DNA of 64,000 bases from Rhizobium leguminosarum bv. trifolii WSM2297 (GTDB taxonomy: Bacteria > Pseudomonadota > Alphaproteobacteria > Rhizobiales > Rhizobiaceae): NCBI RefSeq assembly GCF_000271845.1, contig NZ_JH719392.1:62001-126000 (forward strand). Reading direction: 5' to 3'. Numbering within the stretch: the first letter of the stretch is position 1; every line of letters starts with the position of its first letter. Of the stretch, positions 9,625-18,625 are shown piece by piece. The notes under the pieces were generated by a model. That model searched no databases. It saw only the letters and a program-made list of their open reading frames with translations, and was not told where the DNA came from. A program made the position numbers and the translations under genes.

Positions 9625-9706
9625 CGCTTTCACATTCTACAAGCGGGCGGGCGAGCTCGACGCCGCCTGCCAACGAATAATCAGTATGTCGGGCGGGCCG
9701 ATCTCG

Positions 9707-10045
9707 TTAAGCCATGCCGGCATTGAAGGTTATGTTGCCGGTTTCTCCGGCCTTGGCATGAGGCCTTACGACAATTTCAACGTCCTGGTTGAAAGCTGTT
9801 AGGAAACTCATGAGGCGTTCAACGGAGTATTCCCGGAAATGGCCCCGGAAGAGGCGGGACACTTCCGGCTGAGTAATACCCATAAGGGTCCCGGCCTTCG
9901 CCTGGTTGAGTTTGCGCTCGTTGACGAGGCGGTGCAGGGCTGCCACAATCTGCGCTTTCAAGAAGTGGTTTTCGGCGTCCGGTAGTCCCAGCTCTTCAAA
10001 GATGTTGGGGTGGCCGGCATGAACCTCGACATGTTCGGTTTTCAT
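9707..10045 (-). CDS. antitoxin, XRE/HTH type
   Basis: A 112-aa protein with a helix-turn-helix at about 45-95 (LNQAKAGTLMGITQPEVSRLFRGHF, then YSVERLMSFLTAFN), the pattern of HigA-like antitoxins. Its ATG overlaps the stop of the upstream toxin gene in an ATGA, giving the toxin-first order usual for HigBA-type modules. It should bind the toxin and repress the operon through the inverted repeat at 10433-10456. Confidence 0.82.
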   Translation of the reverse strand: MKTEHVEVHAGHPNIFEELGLPDAENHFLKAQIVAALHRLVNERKLNQAKAGTLMGITQPEVSRLFRGHFREYSVERLMSFLTAFNQDVEIVVRPHAKAGETGNITFNAGMA

Positions 10046-10425
10046 CGCTTGCGCTCCTCATTTTGTTTCGCTGCATAATCGGCTTCCGCATCACGGAAAC
10101 GGCGTTTGATCAGCTCGATATCGCTCTGGGGTGTTTTGATGCCGCTCTTGGACTTCTTTTTGAAGCAGTGCAGCACGTAGACGGCCGTATCAAAACGGGC
10201 GGTGTAAACGGCGCGGTAGGTATCGCTGTCGTGGTCTTCGACCAGCTCTACTATACCCGTGCCGAGACCCTTGAGCATCTTTGCCGATGGAGGGTGTTGC
10301 CCCGTCTGCGCCAGAAACAGCTCAAAGCCAAAAGCTTCCTGAACTTTGGGCGGAAAATCCGCATAGTCTTTGCGGCTCGACGCTATCCAAAGGAGCGCTC
10401 TGGTAGGGCGGGGTAAGTTTTCCAT
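10042..10425 (-). CDS. RelE/HigB-type toxin (Gp49-like)
   Basis: A 127-aa basic protein with the Gp49/HigB fold pattern: WIASSRKDYADFPPKVQEAFG, KMLKGLGTGIVELVEDH, TYRAVYTARF, YVLHCFKKKSKSGIKTP. Members cleave mRNA, generally on ribosomes. Length is normal and no frame damage is visible, so the pair looks intact. It is the first gene of a two-gene operon with the antitoxin. Confidence 0.82.
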   Translation of the reverse strand: MENLPRPTRALLWIASSRKDYADFPPKVQEAFGFELFLAQTGQHPPSAKMLKGLGTGIVELVEDHDSDTYRAVYTARFDTAVYVLHCFKKKSKSGIKTPQSDIELIKRRFRDAEADYAAKQNEERKR

Positions 10426-10432
10426 CTGGGGA

Positions 10433-10456
10433 AATTATGAGTAAAGACTCATAATT
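10433..10456. promoter_or_regulatory. inverted repeat upstream of the toxin-antitoxin operon
   Basis: A perfect 10-bp inverted repeat, AATTATGAGT and ACTCATAATT, with a 4-bp spacer lies 8 bp before the toxin start. This is the expected place for autoregulation by the antitoxin or complex. Confidence 0.7.
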
Positions 10457-10613
10457 TGTCAAGCCGGCATTTCACGGCAGGAATTAAGTGTGGGACCTTC
10501 CTGGCCTTTCGATACGGCCTTCATCTGAGGAACTCCGAAATTTCCTCGTTTCGGTCAAGAGGCTTAATGTTTTTCGTGCCCCATCCTTGCGACGCCACAA
10601 GGGCTTAAGTGCT

Positions 10614-10648
10614 TACAGCGCCGCGCTTTTTTGACGCGCGGCGCTGTA
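10614..10648. terminator. strong GC hairpin 3' of the FAD/GcvT dehydrogenase gene
   Basis: A perfect 13-bp inverted repeat (TACAGCGCCGCGC with GCGCGGCGCTGTA) around a 9-base T-rich loop lies 52 bp beyond the stop of the minus-strand gene. There is no T-run outside the stem on the minus strand, so termination is plausible but not certain. The rest of 10457-10613 shows no gene. Confidence 0.45.
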
Positions 10649-10700
10649 CTACTTCAATCCTCGCATCGTGCTTTCCGAAAATCGATTCCGGGCCGATGCG

Positions 10701-13262
10701 TTAGGTGCGCGGCTTCAGATTTTCCGGGTCATAGATCGGCTTGTAGCCGACGCCGACAACCTCCACCGGATAAGTCTCGGCAAAATACTCGACATTCAGC
10801 TTGCGTCCGACCTGGCAATGCGACCAGGGCAAGTAAGCCAAAGCGATGTTCTTTCCGACAGTCGGGCCGTAGGCGATCGACGTGGTGTAGGACCGACGGC
10901 CGAGCTCGTCGACTAGGACCTCGCCCGTGGCGGGATCGACGACCGGCAGGTTGCCGAGGGGATAACGCTTCACACCCGATTTGTCGGTATTGTCGGTCAT
11001 CACAAGCGTGCAGAGCATGGCCGGCTGGTGCTCACGGGCCTTATATTCCAGATGCTTTGCCTTGCCGCGGAAATCGGCTTCCTTGACCTTCGGACGGGCG
11101 AGATCGGCTTCGATCAGATTATACTGGGTCAGGAGGTCGGCGTTCTGCAGGCGAAGGCTCTTTTCCATGCGGCGCGAGTTTGCGTAGGTTTCGACGCCGA
11201 AGGCCATCACACCGGTCGCGCGCAGCGCATCCCAGACGGCGAGGCCGTCTTCGTATTTCATGTGCAGTTCCCAGCCCTGCTCGCCGACATAGGAGATGCG
11301 GAAGGCGGTGACGGGCTTGCCGGCGATTTCGATCGGCTTGATCGCCGCAAAGGCGAAGTTTTCCTGATCGAGTCCGGCCGGATCCGCTACGGCCTTCTTC
11401 AGCGTGTCGCGCGCGTTTGGACCCCAGATGCCGATGGTCACGAATTTTTCCGAGACGTCGGTGATGGTCACGTCAAGGCCGCGGTCTTCGGCGACGCGCT
11501 TCATATAGTGCAGGTCGCGCGGGCCGGCATCGGCGCCGTTGACGAGACGGCAGCGGTCGGCCATGCGGAAGACGGTGAAGTCGGCGCGCACCATGCCTTC
11601 GTCGTCGAGGAAGTGAGTGTAAACGCCCTTGCCGATGTTTGCATCGCCGCCGACCTTGGCGGCGCACAGCCATTCCATCAGCTCGACATGGTCAGGTCCC
11701 TCGATATCGACCATGTGGAAGTGGCTGAGATTGACGATGCCGCAATCCTCGCTCATCGCCAGATGCTCGGCATTCGACACGCGCCAGAAATGGCGGCTGT
11801 CCCATTCGTTCTCGCGAACCGGGACGCGGTCGGCGTACTTCTCCAGAAGGTGTTCGTTGGCGGCGTAGCCGTGCGCACGCTCCCAGCCGCCAAGTTCCAT
11901 GAAGTAGCCGCCGAGTTCCTTTTCGCGCTCGTAGAACGGCGAGCGCTTGGCGTTGCGGCTGGATGCATAGGGTTCGCGGGTGTGAACGGCCGGGAAATAG
12001 ATCTTCTGGGCGGCTTCGAAGCAGCGGTTTTCGATGAACTCTTCGGTCAGCTGATGCGGATAGAAGCGGGCGTAGTCGATGCTGTTGTGATCGATTTCAG
12101 TCCGGCCATCGGTCATCCAGTCGGCGATCAGCTTGCCGTAGCCCGGGCCGTCCTTGACCCAGATGGCAACGCAATACCAGAGGCCGCGAACCTTCTGGCT
12201 CTCGCCGCAGGATGCGCCGCCGCCGGCGGAAACCTGCAGCAGGCCGTTGAAGGAGTGACCTTCATTATAGCCGAGTTCGCCGAGGATCGGCGTCAGTTCC
12301 ATGGCGCGCTCGAGCGGCTCGATGATCTGTTCCATCTCGAGGTCGCGCTGCGAGGGCGAAAGCCGGGCTTCGTGTTTTTCGAGAATATCGCGCGGATGGC
12401 ACATGCGCGGATTGGTGGCTTCGTAATAGCCCCACTCGATCTGGCCGCCCTCGGTCGTCGCCGGGTCACCGGTATCACGCATATAGGCGGAGTTGCCCTG
12501 GTCGCGCAGCAGCGGGAAGCCGATCTCCTTGCCGGTGCCTTCAAACTCGTTATAGGGACCGAAGAAGGTGAGGGGGTGGTCGACCGGCATGACCGGCAGG
12601 TCTTCGCCGACCATCTCCGCGATCAGGCGACCCCAGAGGCCGGCACAGACGATGACGTGGTCGGCCATGATCGTACCGCGATGGGTGACGACGCCCTTGA
12701 TGCGGCCGCCTTCGACGATCAGCGACTTGGCCGGCGTGTTGCCGAACACCTTGAGCTTGCCGGCCTTTTCGGCGGCATCGACCAGCTTGCCGGCGACGGT
12801 TTGTGAGCGCGGAATGACGAGGCCGGCGTCGGGATCGTAAAGGCCGCCCATGACCTGATCTTCCTCGATCAGCGGGAACTTCTCCTTGATCTCGGAAGGG
12901 CTGACGTAATGGGCGCGCGTGCCGAAAGCGCGTGCCGAGGAAAGCTTGCGCTTGATTTCCTCCATCCAGGCATGGTCGCCGGTGCGCGCCACTTCGAGGC
13001 CGCCGATGCGGGCGTAATGGCCCATTTTCTCGTAGAAATCGATCGAATATTGCGTCGTCCAGACGGAGAGATAGTCGTGGCTCGTGGTGTAACAGAAGTC
13101 CGAGGCGTGGGCTGTCGACCCGATATCGGTCGGTATGCCCGACTTGTCGATGCCGACGATATCGTCCCATCCGCGCTCGGCGAGATGATGCGCGATGGAG
13201 GCGCCGACGATACCGCCGAGGCCGATGATGACGACCTTTGCCTTTTCCGGAAATGTTGCCAC
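10701..13262 (-). CDS. FAD-dependent demethylating dehydrogenase with GcvT domain
   Basis: An 853-aa two-part enzyme. Residues 1-400 are a DAO-type FAD domain starting with a dinucleotide motif (VVIIGLGGIVGASIAHHL). Residues about 440-840 are an aminomethyltransferase (GcvT-like) folate domain with VNLSHFHMVDIEGPDHVELM and RISYVGEQGWELH. This architecture belongs to dimethylglycine/sarcosine dehydrogenases, which oxidise N-methyl groups and hand the one-carbon unit to tetrahydrofolate. Start is a GTG at 13262 with GAGGAA upstream. Dimethylglycine, sarcosine or another N-methylated amine could be the substrate. Confidence 0.85.
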   Translation of the reverse strand: MATFPEKAKVVIIGLGGIVGASIAHHLAERGWDDIVGIDKSGIPTDIGSTAHASDFCYTTSHDYLSVWTTQYSIDFYEKMGHYARIGGLEVARTGDHAWMEEIKRKLSSARAFGTRAHYVSPSEIKEKFPLIEEDQVMGGLYDPDAGLVIPRSQTVAGKLVDAAEKAGKLKVFGNTPAKSLIVEGGRIKGVVTHRGTIMADHVIVCAGLWGRLIAEMVGEDLPVMPVDHPLTFFGPYNEFEGTGKEIGFPLLRDQGNSAYMRDTGDPATTEGGQIEWGYYEATNPRMCHPRDILEKHEARLSPSQRDLEMEQIIEPLERAMELTPILGELGYNEGHSFNGLLQVSAGGGASCGESQKVRGLWYCVAIWVKDGPGYGKLIADWMTDGRTEIDHNSIDYARFYPHQLTEEFIENRCFEAAQKIYFPAVHTREPYASSRNAKRSPFYEREKELGGYFMELGGWERAHGYAANEHLLEKYADRVPVRENEWDSRHFWRVSNAEHLAMSEDCGIVNLSHFHMVDIEGPDHVELMEWLCAAKVGGDANIGKGVYTHFLDDEGMVRADFTVFRMADRCRLVNGADAGPRDLHYMKRVAEDRGLDVTITDVSEKFVTIGIWGPNARDTLKKAVADPAGLDQENFAFAAIKPIEIAGKPVTAFRISYVGEQGWELHMKYEDGLAVWDALRATGVMAFGVETYANSRRMEKSLRLQNADLLTQYNLIEADLARPKVKEADFRGKAKHLEYKAREHQPAMLCTLVMTDNTDKSGVKRYPLGNLPVVDPATGEVLVDELGRRSYTTSIAYGPTVGKNIALAYLPWSHCQVGRKLNVEYFAETYPVEVVGVGYKPIYDPENLKPRT

Positions 13263-13609
13263 GTGTTATTCCTCTATTGATCGGACGAATTAGAATTGGC
13301 CAGCCGCGCTCGACTTGCGCTTCGCGGCTGGAACGCTCCGTGCGGAAGGCGCAAGAGCCGTGTCAGCCTCGTAACGGTGTCACATTTACCAAAGCTGCGG
13401 AACCTCCAGACCTCTTCGCAACAAAGCTGCGATGCCGCTATTATGTCTCAGGCTCGTCATCGTCATTGGTCCTACGCCGTCGAGTACCGGTGTGATTGCG
13501 TCAGCCCGATCGAGGCTAGAGGAATTCCTGAAAAATGCGAAACAGGAAGAGCTGAACCGATTCATGGGGCAGCCAAATCCCGTCCAGGGCGACATGAATA
13601 ACGAGGCCG
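13263..13609. other. gene-free spacer with a partial mosaic-repeat fragment
   Basis: No convincing gene. The stretch at about 13515-13570 shares words with the repeat at 15140-15245 (GAAAAATGCGAAAC, AGAGCTGAACCG), so it may be a decayed copy; similarity is weak. Confidence 0.35.
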
Positions 13610-15130
13610 CTATTGCGGCACCTGGAACAGATGGCGGATCCGTGTCACCAGCGAGGTCATCGAGCCGCCGTTTAGAGTGACGCCGTCGGTCGCGAAGGAA
13701 TGCTGGCTGGTCTCGATGCGGCGCGACAGTGTTGCCGCCAGCTCCTCTGCAATCCCCGGCCTGTCGTGCAACAGCGGCGTCAGGCTGGCCTGGGCAATCT
13801 CATAGACGACGACAAAGGTGAGCGCGCGCAGGCTCGCCGCCTCGCCGATGCCGATCAGCAGCCCGCTTTCGCCGAAATAGTCTCCCGGCGCCAGCCGGCC
13901 AAGTTCGATTTCCTTGTGGCCTTCCTGCCGGGTCGCGATAAGCGCGCCGCTGCGCACGATCATCAGCGATGCGACCGTGTCGCCTTGTTCGAGGAGAACA
14001 GTGTCCTTCTTGTAGGTCCGCCGCGACATGGAGGCCGCGAGCGTTTCCTTTTCGTCCTCGGTCAGCGAGGCAAACAGGGGCACGGCATCGAGAAGCTTGA
14101 GCGGCGTCGGCCGGTGCGGCTTCACCACGTCTTCCGACAGCATCTGATCGGGCGGCGGGCCGGCGGCATCGATCGGCCGCGCGAGAGTGAGGCCTGCGGC
14201 CTTGATATGGCGGTAGATGAGATCGAATATCTCATTCTTCGCCGGTCCGGCATGGCCGATATCCCTGACGCGGAAGAATAGCTCCACGTCCATCGCGTCG
14301 GCATTCAACGATTTGATCTGCACGCCGGGCTTCGGTTCGGTCAGGATCGAGCCGCTGCTCAGAAGCACCGTCTGCATGACGTCGAGGATCGCCGTCGGCC
14401 CGATCGTCGGCACGACACGGACCGTCAGGGTCACGCCATGGCTGCGGTCGGGGCTGCTGAGGTTGGTCAGCCCAACCTTGGCAAGGAAGCTGTTGGGCAG
14501 GACGACGAGGTCGTTCGAACCGTTCAGCAGATGGGTGGAGCGCCAGTTGGTCTCGACGACGCGTCCTTCGACACCGTCGTTGAGGACAATCCAGTCGCCG
14601 ATGATGTAGGGCCGCCCGAGATTGAGGGCGATGCCGGAAAACACGTCGCTGAGCGTGCTCTGCAGCGCAAGGCCAAGGATGATGGCAAAGACACCCGAGG
14701 TGGCGATCAGCGTGCCGACGGGAAAGCTGAAGACATAGGCGACCACCGAGAGTATCGCGCCGAGATAGATCAGGCCAATGACCAGATCCTGAACGAGCCG
14801 GCCCTCCCGCGGTTGGCGCTCGAAGATCAGGAAGACGCGCACGAAGCCGATCAGCGCCCAGGCGGCGTTGATCCACCAGACCACTTTGGCAAGGGCGATG
14901 AAGACGCGTTCGAATGTCGAATCCGGCGTCGGGCCGACCTCGTAGGGCACGATGTCGTGATAGAGCAACAGAATGGTAAGCGCTGCGAAGAAGAATACCT
15001 GGCCCGCGAGCTTCCAGCTTGGGAAGGGGCGAAGCGCTATTCGCGTGATGATCGCGCCGACGACGGCCAGCGTTCCGGCCTGTACGACAGGATCGGCAAG
15101 CACCCCGGACCATGTCAGCCTATCAAGCAT
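13610..15130 (-). CDS. MscS-family channel with C-terminal cyclic-nucleotide-binding domain
   Basis: A 506-aa membrane protein. Hydrophobic spans lie at about 15-30, 42-58, 75-100, 112-132 and 138-165, the last running into the MscS pore/beta region (GLALQSTLSDVFSGIALNLGRPYIIGDWI, VVETNWRSTHL, VVLPNSFLAK). Residues about 340-465 form a cyclic-nucleotide-binding fold (LFASLTEDEKETLAASM, LLEQGDTVASLMIVRSGALI, LAPGDYFGESGLLIG). This is the architecture of cyclic-nucleotide-linked mechanosensitive channels. The ATG at 15130 is preferred over a TTG 9 bases upstream. A paralogue without the nucleotide domain is at 45735-46763. Confidence 0.88.
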   Translation of the reverse strand: MLDRLTWSGVLADPVVQAGTLAVVGAIITRIALRPFPSWKLAGQVFFFAALTILLLYHDIVPYEVGPTPDSTFERVFIALAKVVWWINAAWALIGFVRVFLIFERQPREGRLVQDLVIGLIYLGAILSVVAYVFSFPVGTLIATSGVFAIILGLALQSTLSDVFSGIALNLGRPYIIGDWIVLNDGVEGRVVETNWRSTHLLNGSNDLVVLPNSFLAKVGLTNLSSPDRSHGVTLTVRVVPTIGPTAILDVMQTVLLSSGSILTEPKPGVQIKSLNADAMDVELFFRVRDIGHAGPAKNEIFDLIYRHIKAAGLTLARPIDAAGPPPDQMLSEDVVKPHRPTPLKLLDAVPLFASLTEDEKETLAASMSRRTYKKDTVLLEQGDTVASLMIVRSGALIATRQEGHKEIELGRLAPGDYFGESGLLIGIGEAASLRALTFVVVYEIAQASLTPLLHDRPGIAEELAATLSRRIETSQHSFATDGVTLNGGSMTSLVTRIRHLFQVPQ

Positions 15131-15139
15131 CGAAATCAA

Positions 15140-15245
15140 CTCGCTCGAGCAGTTTCAGGAAAATGCGAAGCGGTTTCCCGGGAATTGCGTAAAAATAAGA
15201 TGTTAGAGGAGTTCTGCGATTCCATGAAGAGCTGAACCGCTCCAG
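15140..15245. repeat. Rhizobium intergenic mosaic element (RIME-like)
   Basis: The spacer upstream of the MscS gene contains the characteristic words CAGTTTCAGGAAAATGCGAAG, GGAATTGCGTAAAAATAAG, a TTAGAG box and GAGCTGAACCGCTCC, the recognisable skeleton of the palindromic repeat common between rhizobial genes. Recognised from memory of the family, not by alignment. Confidence 0.65.
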
Positions 15246-15375
15246 GGAAGGACGCAACTCTCGTTCAGGATCGCGCCGGCGCGTGGCGATCAATCCTGCA
15301 TCGAACGGTCAGGCAACGGCTGGCTTCGTATGTGCGAGCCCTTGCACCTGGCCAGCCCCCTCGCACGCCCCGGGA

Positions 15376-15615
15376 TCACGGCGCTGAAATCGCCTTGAGC
15401 CGGTCGATATCGACCAGCACAATGTCATCGGAAACGGGCTCGCGATTGTGCAGGCGGAACCATTCGGCGGCTTCGCGCACGCGGTCTCCGTGCGGCGACG
15501 GATAGGCGCCAAGGCCGAGAACCCATTCGCGCACGGTCTCGCGTTCCATCCGCCCGGCCCGATATCGGTCGCAGACGGTCTTCGCCGAGGCGACCAGATC
15601 ATTGATGCTTTTCAC
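15376..15615 (-). CDS. small protein of unknown function
   Basis: A 79-aa protein from a GTG at 15615, acidic/basic mixed with no membrane span (NDLVASAKTVCDRYRAGRM, EAAEWFRLHNREP). It lies 9 bp after the 86-aa gene and is the last of a three-gene minus-strand operon headed by an HTH regulator. I do not recognise it. Confidence 0.55.
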   Translation of the reverse strand: MKSINDLVASAKTVCDRYRAGRMERETVREWVLGLGAYPSPHGDRVREAAEWFRLHNREPVSDDIVLVDIDRLKAISAP

Positions 15616-15624
15616 AGATATCCC

Positions 15625-15885
15625 TCAATGCACGGAAGGCTCTTCATCTTCGAGAAAGGATCGTATCCCGTCCCGCGCCACCACGGCCAGGAATTCGTCG
15701 AAGGCATCCCGGTCGGTCGAAAACGGCTCGTCCCAGCGGATCAGATCCTCGCCTTGCGTGACGACCTCCATCGTCCAGTCCTCGTTGCTGCCGGCGGTTC
15801 GAAAGATATCGACGAGCACGGTTACGCCGTCATCGGAAAATTCCCCCGCCAGTTCGGAGTGTTCAAGCTTTTGCTTCTTTGTCAT
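15625..15885 (-). CDS. small acidic protein of unknown function
   Basis: An 86-aa acidic cytosolic protein (HSELAGEFSDDGVTVLVDIF, DRDAFDEFLAVVARDGIRSF). It begins directly after the stop of the HTH gene and is followed 9 bp later by another small gene. Its strong acidity and tight operon packing suggest a real gene, possibly a partner of its neighbours. No family recognised. Confidence 0.6.
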   Translation of the reverse strand: MTKKQKLEHSELAGEFSDDGVTVLVDIFRTAGSNEDWTMEVVTQGEDLIRWDEPFSTDRDAFDEFLAVVARDGIRSFLEDEEPSVH

Positions 15886-16215
15886 TCAGCCGCCAGCGCC
15901 GGGAGGGGCGTCGTTTTTGAGATGTTCTTCATATTGAACCGTCTCGGTTTCGTTCGTGTCGATCGAGGCATTGGCGCCTTTCGCAAGGCGAACGCCGGCA
16001 CCACCGCCATTCTCTGCAATGAAAAGCACGCCCGCATCCTCCAAACTACGCTTCATATCCTGCAGGATTCGCTCAGACGGGGGAAGCGTCCCGGCCTCGA
16101 AATCGGCAATCGTCTGTTTGGCGATTTTCGACACAGAAGACAAGTCATCTTCGGACCATCCGACGAGGGCCCGCGCGGCCCGGCATTGAGCTGGAGATAG
16201 GCACAAAACAACCAC
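15886..16215 (-). CDS. XRE-like helix-turn-helix regulator
   Basis: A 109-aa protein with an HTH at about 6-55 (LSPAQCRAARALVGWSEDDL, KIAKQTIADFEAG) followed by the segment ILQDMKRSLEDAGVLFIAEN, a layout common in small rhizobial regulators. The start is a GTG at 16215 without a strong ribosome site. It heads the three-gene operon down to 15376. Confidence 0.7.
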   Translation of the reverse strand: MVVLCLSPAQCRAARALVGWSEDDLSSVSKIAKQTIADFEAGTLPPSERILQDMKRSLEDAGVLFIAENGGGAGVRLAKGANASIDTNETETVQYEEHLKNDAPPGAGG

Positions 16216-16439
16216 CTGACATTGAAAGAAGGGGAGAGCGTTTCCGTGGTTTCCGAGAAATCAGGGCCTGCTCTTGGTCGGCCATATTAAGATGTAACCA
16301 CAGGCGGAGAAGGCAAGCGCACGTCTTGCCGACGCGCAATAGGACCGTTGAGCTACCCTGATTGGGCGATGGGGACGGTTGATTGACTGAATATTATTAA
16401 AGCCTAATCTACAGGCGTTTGTCACGCTGGGAGGTAACA

Positions 16440-17501
16440 ATGCGTGAGCCGGATATGCAGAAACTCGATGCGCTGGTCGGTCGTCTCATCGGCGATGTCG
16501 GCGCCGCCGTGTCAGGTGCCTTGGTCGTGCTTGGCGACAAGGTGGGGATCTTCAAGGCGATGGCCGACGGAACACCGCTGACCGTAGAGCAGCTGGCCGC
16601 CAAGACCGGGGTGAAGGAGCGTTATCTTAGGGAATGGTTGAGCGCTCAGGCGGCGGCAGACTATGTCGCTTACGATGAAAAAACCGATCGGTTCAGCCTG
16701 ACGGCTGAGCAGGCGATGGTCTTTGCCGAGGAAAACAGCCCGGCCTTCTTCGTCGGCGCCTTCGAGGTCGTGCAATCCATGTGGATGGACGAGCCGAAGG
16801 TCGCAGATGCCTTCCGCACCGGTAAGGGTCTCGGTTGGCATGAGCACAGCAACTGCCTCTTCCGGGGAACCGAGCGGTTCTTCCGTCCGGGCTACAACAG
16901 CCATCTGGTGAACGAATGGATTCCGGCTCTCGCAGGCGTCGAAGAAAAGCTCAAATCCGGCGCCAACGTCGCCGATGTCGGTTGCGGTCACGGCGCATCG
17001 ACCATCCTGATGGCGCAGGCTTATCCCGCGTCGCATTTCACCGGCTTCGATTATCACGGGCCCTCGATCGAAAGAGCAAAGGCCGCCGCAAAAGAGGCTG
17101 GCGTTTCCGACCGCGTCACTTTCGAGCAGGGCAAGGCGTCCGAATTTCCAGGGCGCAGCTATGACATGGTCGCCATGTTCGACTGCCTGCACGACATGGG
17201 CGATCCGGTCGGCGCCGGCCGGCATGTCAAGGAAACGCTCGCTCCAAACGGCACATGGCTGATCGTCGAGCCCTTTGCCCATGATCATCTGAAGGACAAT
17301 CTCAATCCGGTTGGACGCGTCTATTACGGCGCCTCGACGATGATCTGCACGCCAGCATCGCTCTCCCAGGAAGTGGGGCTCGGGCTCGGCGCACAGGCGG
17401 GAGAAATGAAGCTGCGCAAGGTGGCGCTCGACGCCGGCTTCAAGCATTTCCGCCGTGCGACGGAAACTCCGTTCAACATGGTGTTCGAGGTGCGGGCCTG
17501 A
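16440..17501 (+). CDS. class I SAM-dependent methyltransferase with winged-helix N-terminus
   Basis: A 353-aa protein. Residues about 20-95 form a dimerisation/winged-helix region (MADGTPLTVEQLAAKTGVKERYLREWL). The SAM-binding motif I is VADVGCGHGASTILMA at about 178-193, followed by FTGFDYHGPSIERAK and MVAMFDCLHDMGDP. Such proteins resemble O-methyltransferases and the Rv2258c-like group; the substrate is unknown. GGGAGGT lies 5 bases before the ATG at 16440. Confidence 0.82.
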   Translation: MREPDMQKLDALVGRLIGDVGAAVSGALVVLGDKVGIFKAMADGTPLTVEQLAAKTGVKERYLREWLSAQAAADYVAYDEKTDRFSLTAEQAMVFAEENSPAFFVGAFEVVQSMWMDEPKVADAFRTGKGLGWHEHSNCLFRGTERFFRPGYNSHLVNEWIPALAGVEEKLKSGANVADVGCGHGASTILMAQAYPASHFTGFDYHGPSIERAKAAAKEAGVSDRVTFEQGKASEFPGRSYDMVAMFDCLHDMGDPVGAGRHVKETLAPNGTWLIVEPFAHDHLKDNLNPVGRVYYGASTMICTPASLSQEVGLGLGAQAGEMKLRKVALDAGFKHFRRATETPFNMVFEVRA

Positions 17502-17537
17502 GGAGGAGGGCGCGCGGCAGCAGAAACAGACCGCCGG

Positions 17538-18380
17538 CTATCTCAGCTTGCCGATGCTGGCATACATGCCGGTCGTGCGGAACTCCGTTGGGTTGGTGCC
17601 GTAAACCCGGCGGAAGACCTTGGAGAAATAATTAGGATCCTCGAAGCCGCACATGATGGCAACTTCCTTGACCGGCAGAAAGTCGGCCTTGGTCAAAAGC
17701 TTGACGGCGCGCTGCAAGCGCTGCTGCAGCACGAATTCGGCCGGCGGCATGCCCTCGCTCTCGGCGAAACTGCGCGAAAAATGCGCGCGGCTGAGGCCGA
17801 CGATGCCGGCAAGTTCGCTGACAGGCAGCGGCTTTTCGAGATTGGCGTTGATATGGTCGATCACCGGCTGCATCAGGCTGAGCTCGGCGGCAAAGGCCGG
17901 CGAGCCGAAGACGTCGTCGTAAAGCGCCATCGCCGCTTCATAGGCAATCGCCGAGGCGGCACCCGGAGAGGTCGCCCCGGTGACGAGGCGCAGGCTGCAA
18001 TCGGCGAGATGATCGATCGTCGATGACTGCAGCTTCAGCACGGGCCCGGCGGTCGACAGTACCAGCTGGTGGATGCGCAGCGTTTCCTCGCCATTCATCG
18101 AAATCCAGAAATATTCCCAGCGGTCGCCCTTCTCCAGCCAGTAGCGGTGATTGTGCGGGACGAGCACCAGCAGCGTGTCGCCGCCCTGGAGCCGATAGTT
18201 GCGATTCTGGTAGCGCAGCCGGCCGGTGCCGCTGATCGTGTGCTGCAGCACGGTGAACGGCGTCTGGCCGCGCCTTCGGCCGTCCCAGTCATAGGGCTCG
18301 TTCTCGCGCACCTCATAGCCGGAGCTGGTCGGCATGGCATGCAATCGTTGGCGGCCGCGGGGCAGCGAAACCGTCCTCAT
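17538..18380 (-). CDS. agpT: AraC-family regulator of alpha-galactoside genes
   Basis: A 280-aa regulator. The N-terminal half is an AraC-type sugar-sensing cupin (TISGTGRLRYQNRNYRLQGG, LVLVPHNHRYWLEKG). The C-terminal 100 residues are the double HTH (PVSELAGIVGLSRAHFSRSF, VKEVAIMCGFEDPNYFSKVF). It is divergent from agaL1, matching the S. meliloti agpT-agaL1-agp order, and should activate the locus with alpha-galactosides. A GTG at 18413 with AGGGG upstream is an alternative start. Confidence 0.8.
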   Translation of the reverse strand: MRTVSLPRGRQRLHAMPTSSGYEVRENEPYDWDGRRRGQTPFTVLQHTISGTGRLRYQNRNYRLQGGDTLLVLVPHNHRYWLEKGDRWEYFWISMNGEETLRIHQLVLSTAGPVLKLQSSTIDHLADCSLRLVTGATSPGAASAIAYEAAMALYDDVFGSPAFAAELSLMQPVIDHINANLEKPLPVSELAGIVGLSRAHFSRSFAESEGMPPAEFVLQQRLQRAVKLLTKADFLPVKEVAIMCGFEDPNYFSKVFRRVYGTNPTEFRTTGMYASIGKLR

Positions 18381-18625
18381 CGACTGTCCGTTGGCAATCA
18401 AATTCTGCAGCACAAAATTACCCCTGAAAGCATAATCCTTCTCTGGTCGCCCTGCCGATTTCGGGCATAATCCCGCTCGACAAACAGAGAAGAGACGACG
18501 GCCGAAAGAGCGGCCGGGAGGAAAACAGACAGTTTTTCGGCTTTTTCAGTCCCATGCGCCAGCATGCGGCCTGGTCCTCCGTGGCCGTCATTTCTGTAGC
18601 ATTCGATTGGGTCGAGGTGAAGATC

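Noticed and set aside
9584..9802. 72-codon plus-strand frame after the PAP2 gene
   Set aside because: Overlaps the PAP2 3' end and the antitoxin gene on the other strand; no ribosome site.
11028..12806. 592-codon plus-strand frame opposite the FAD/GcvT dehydrogenase
   Set aside because: Shadow frame; the minus-strand gene has clear domains across the same span.
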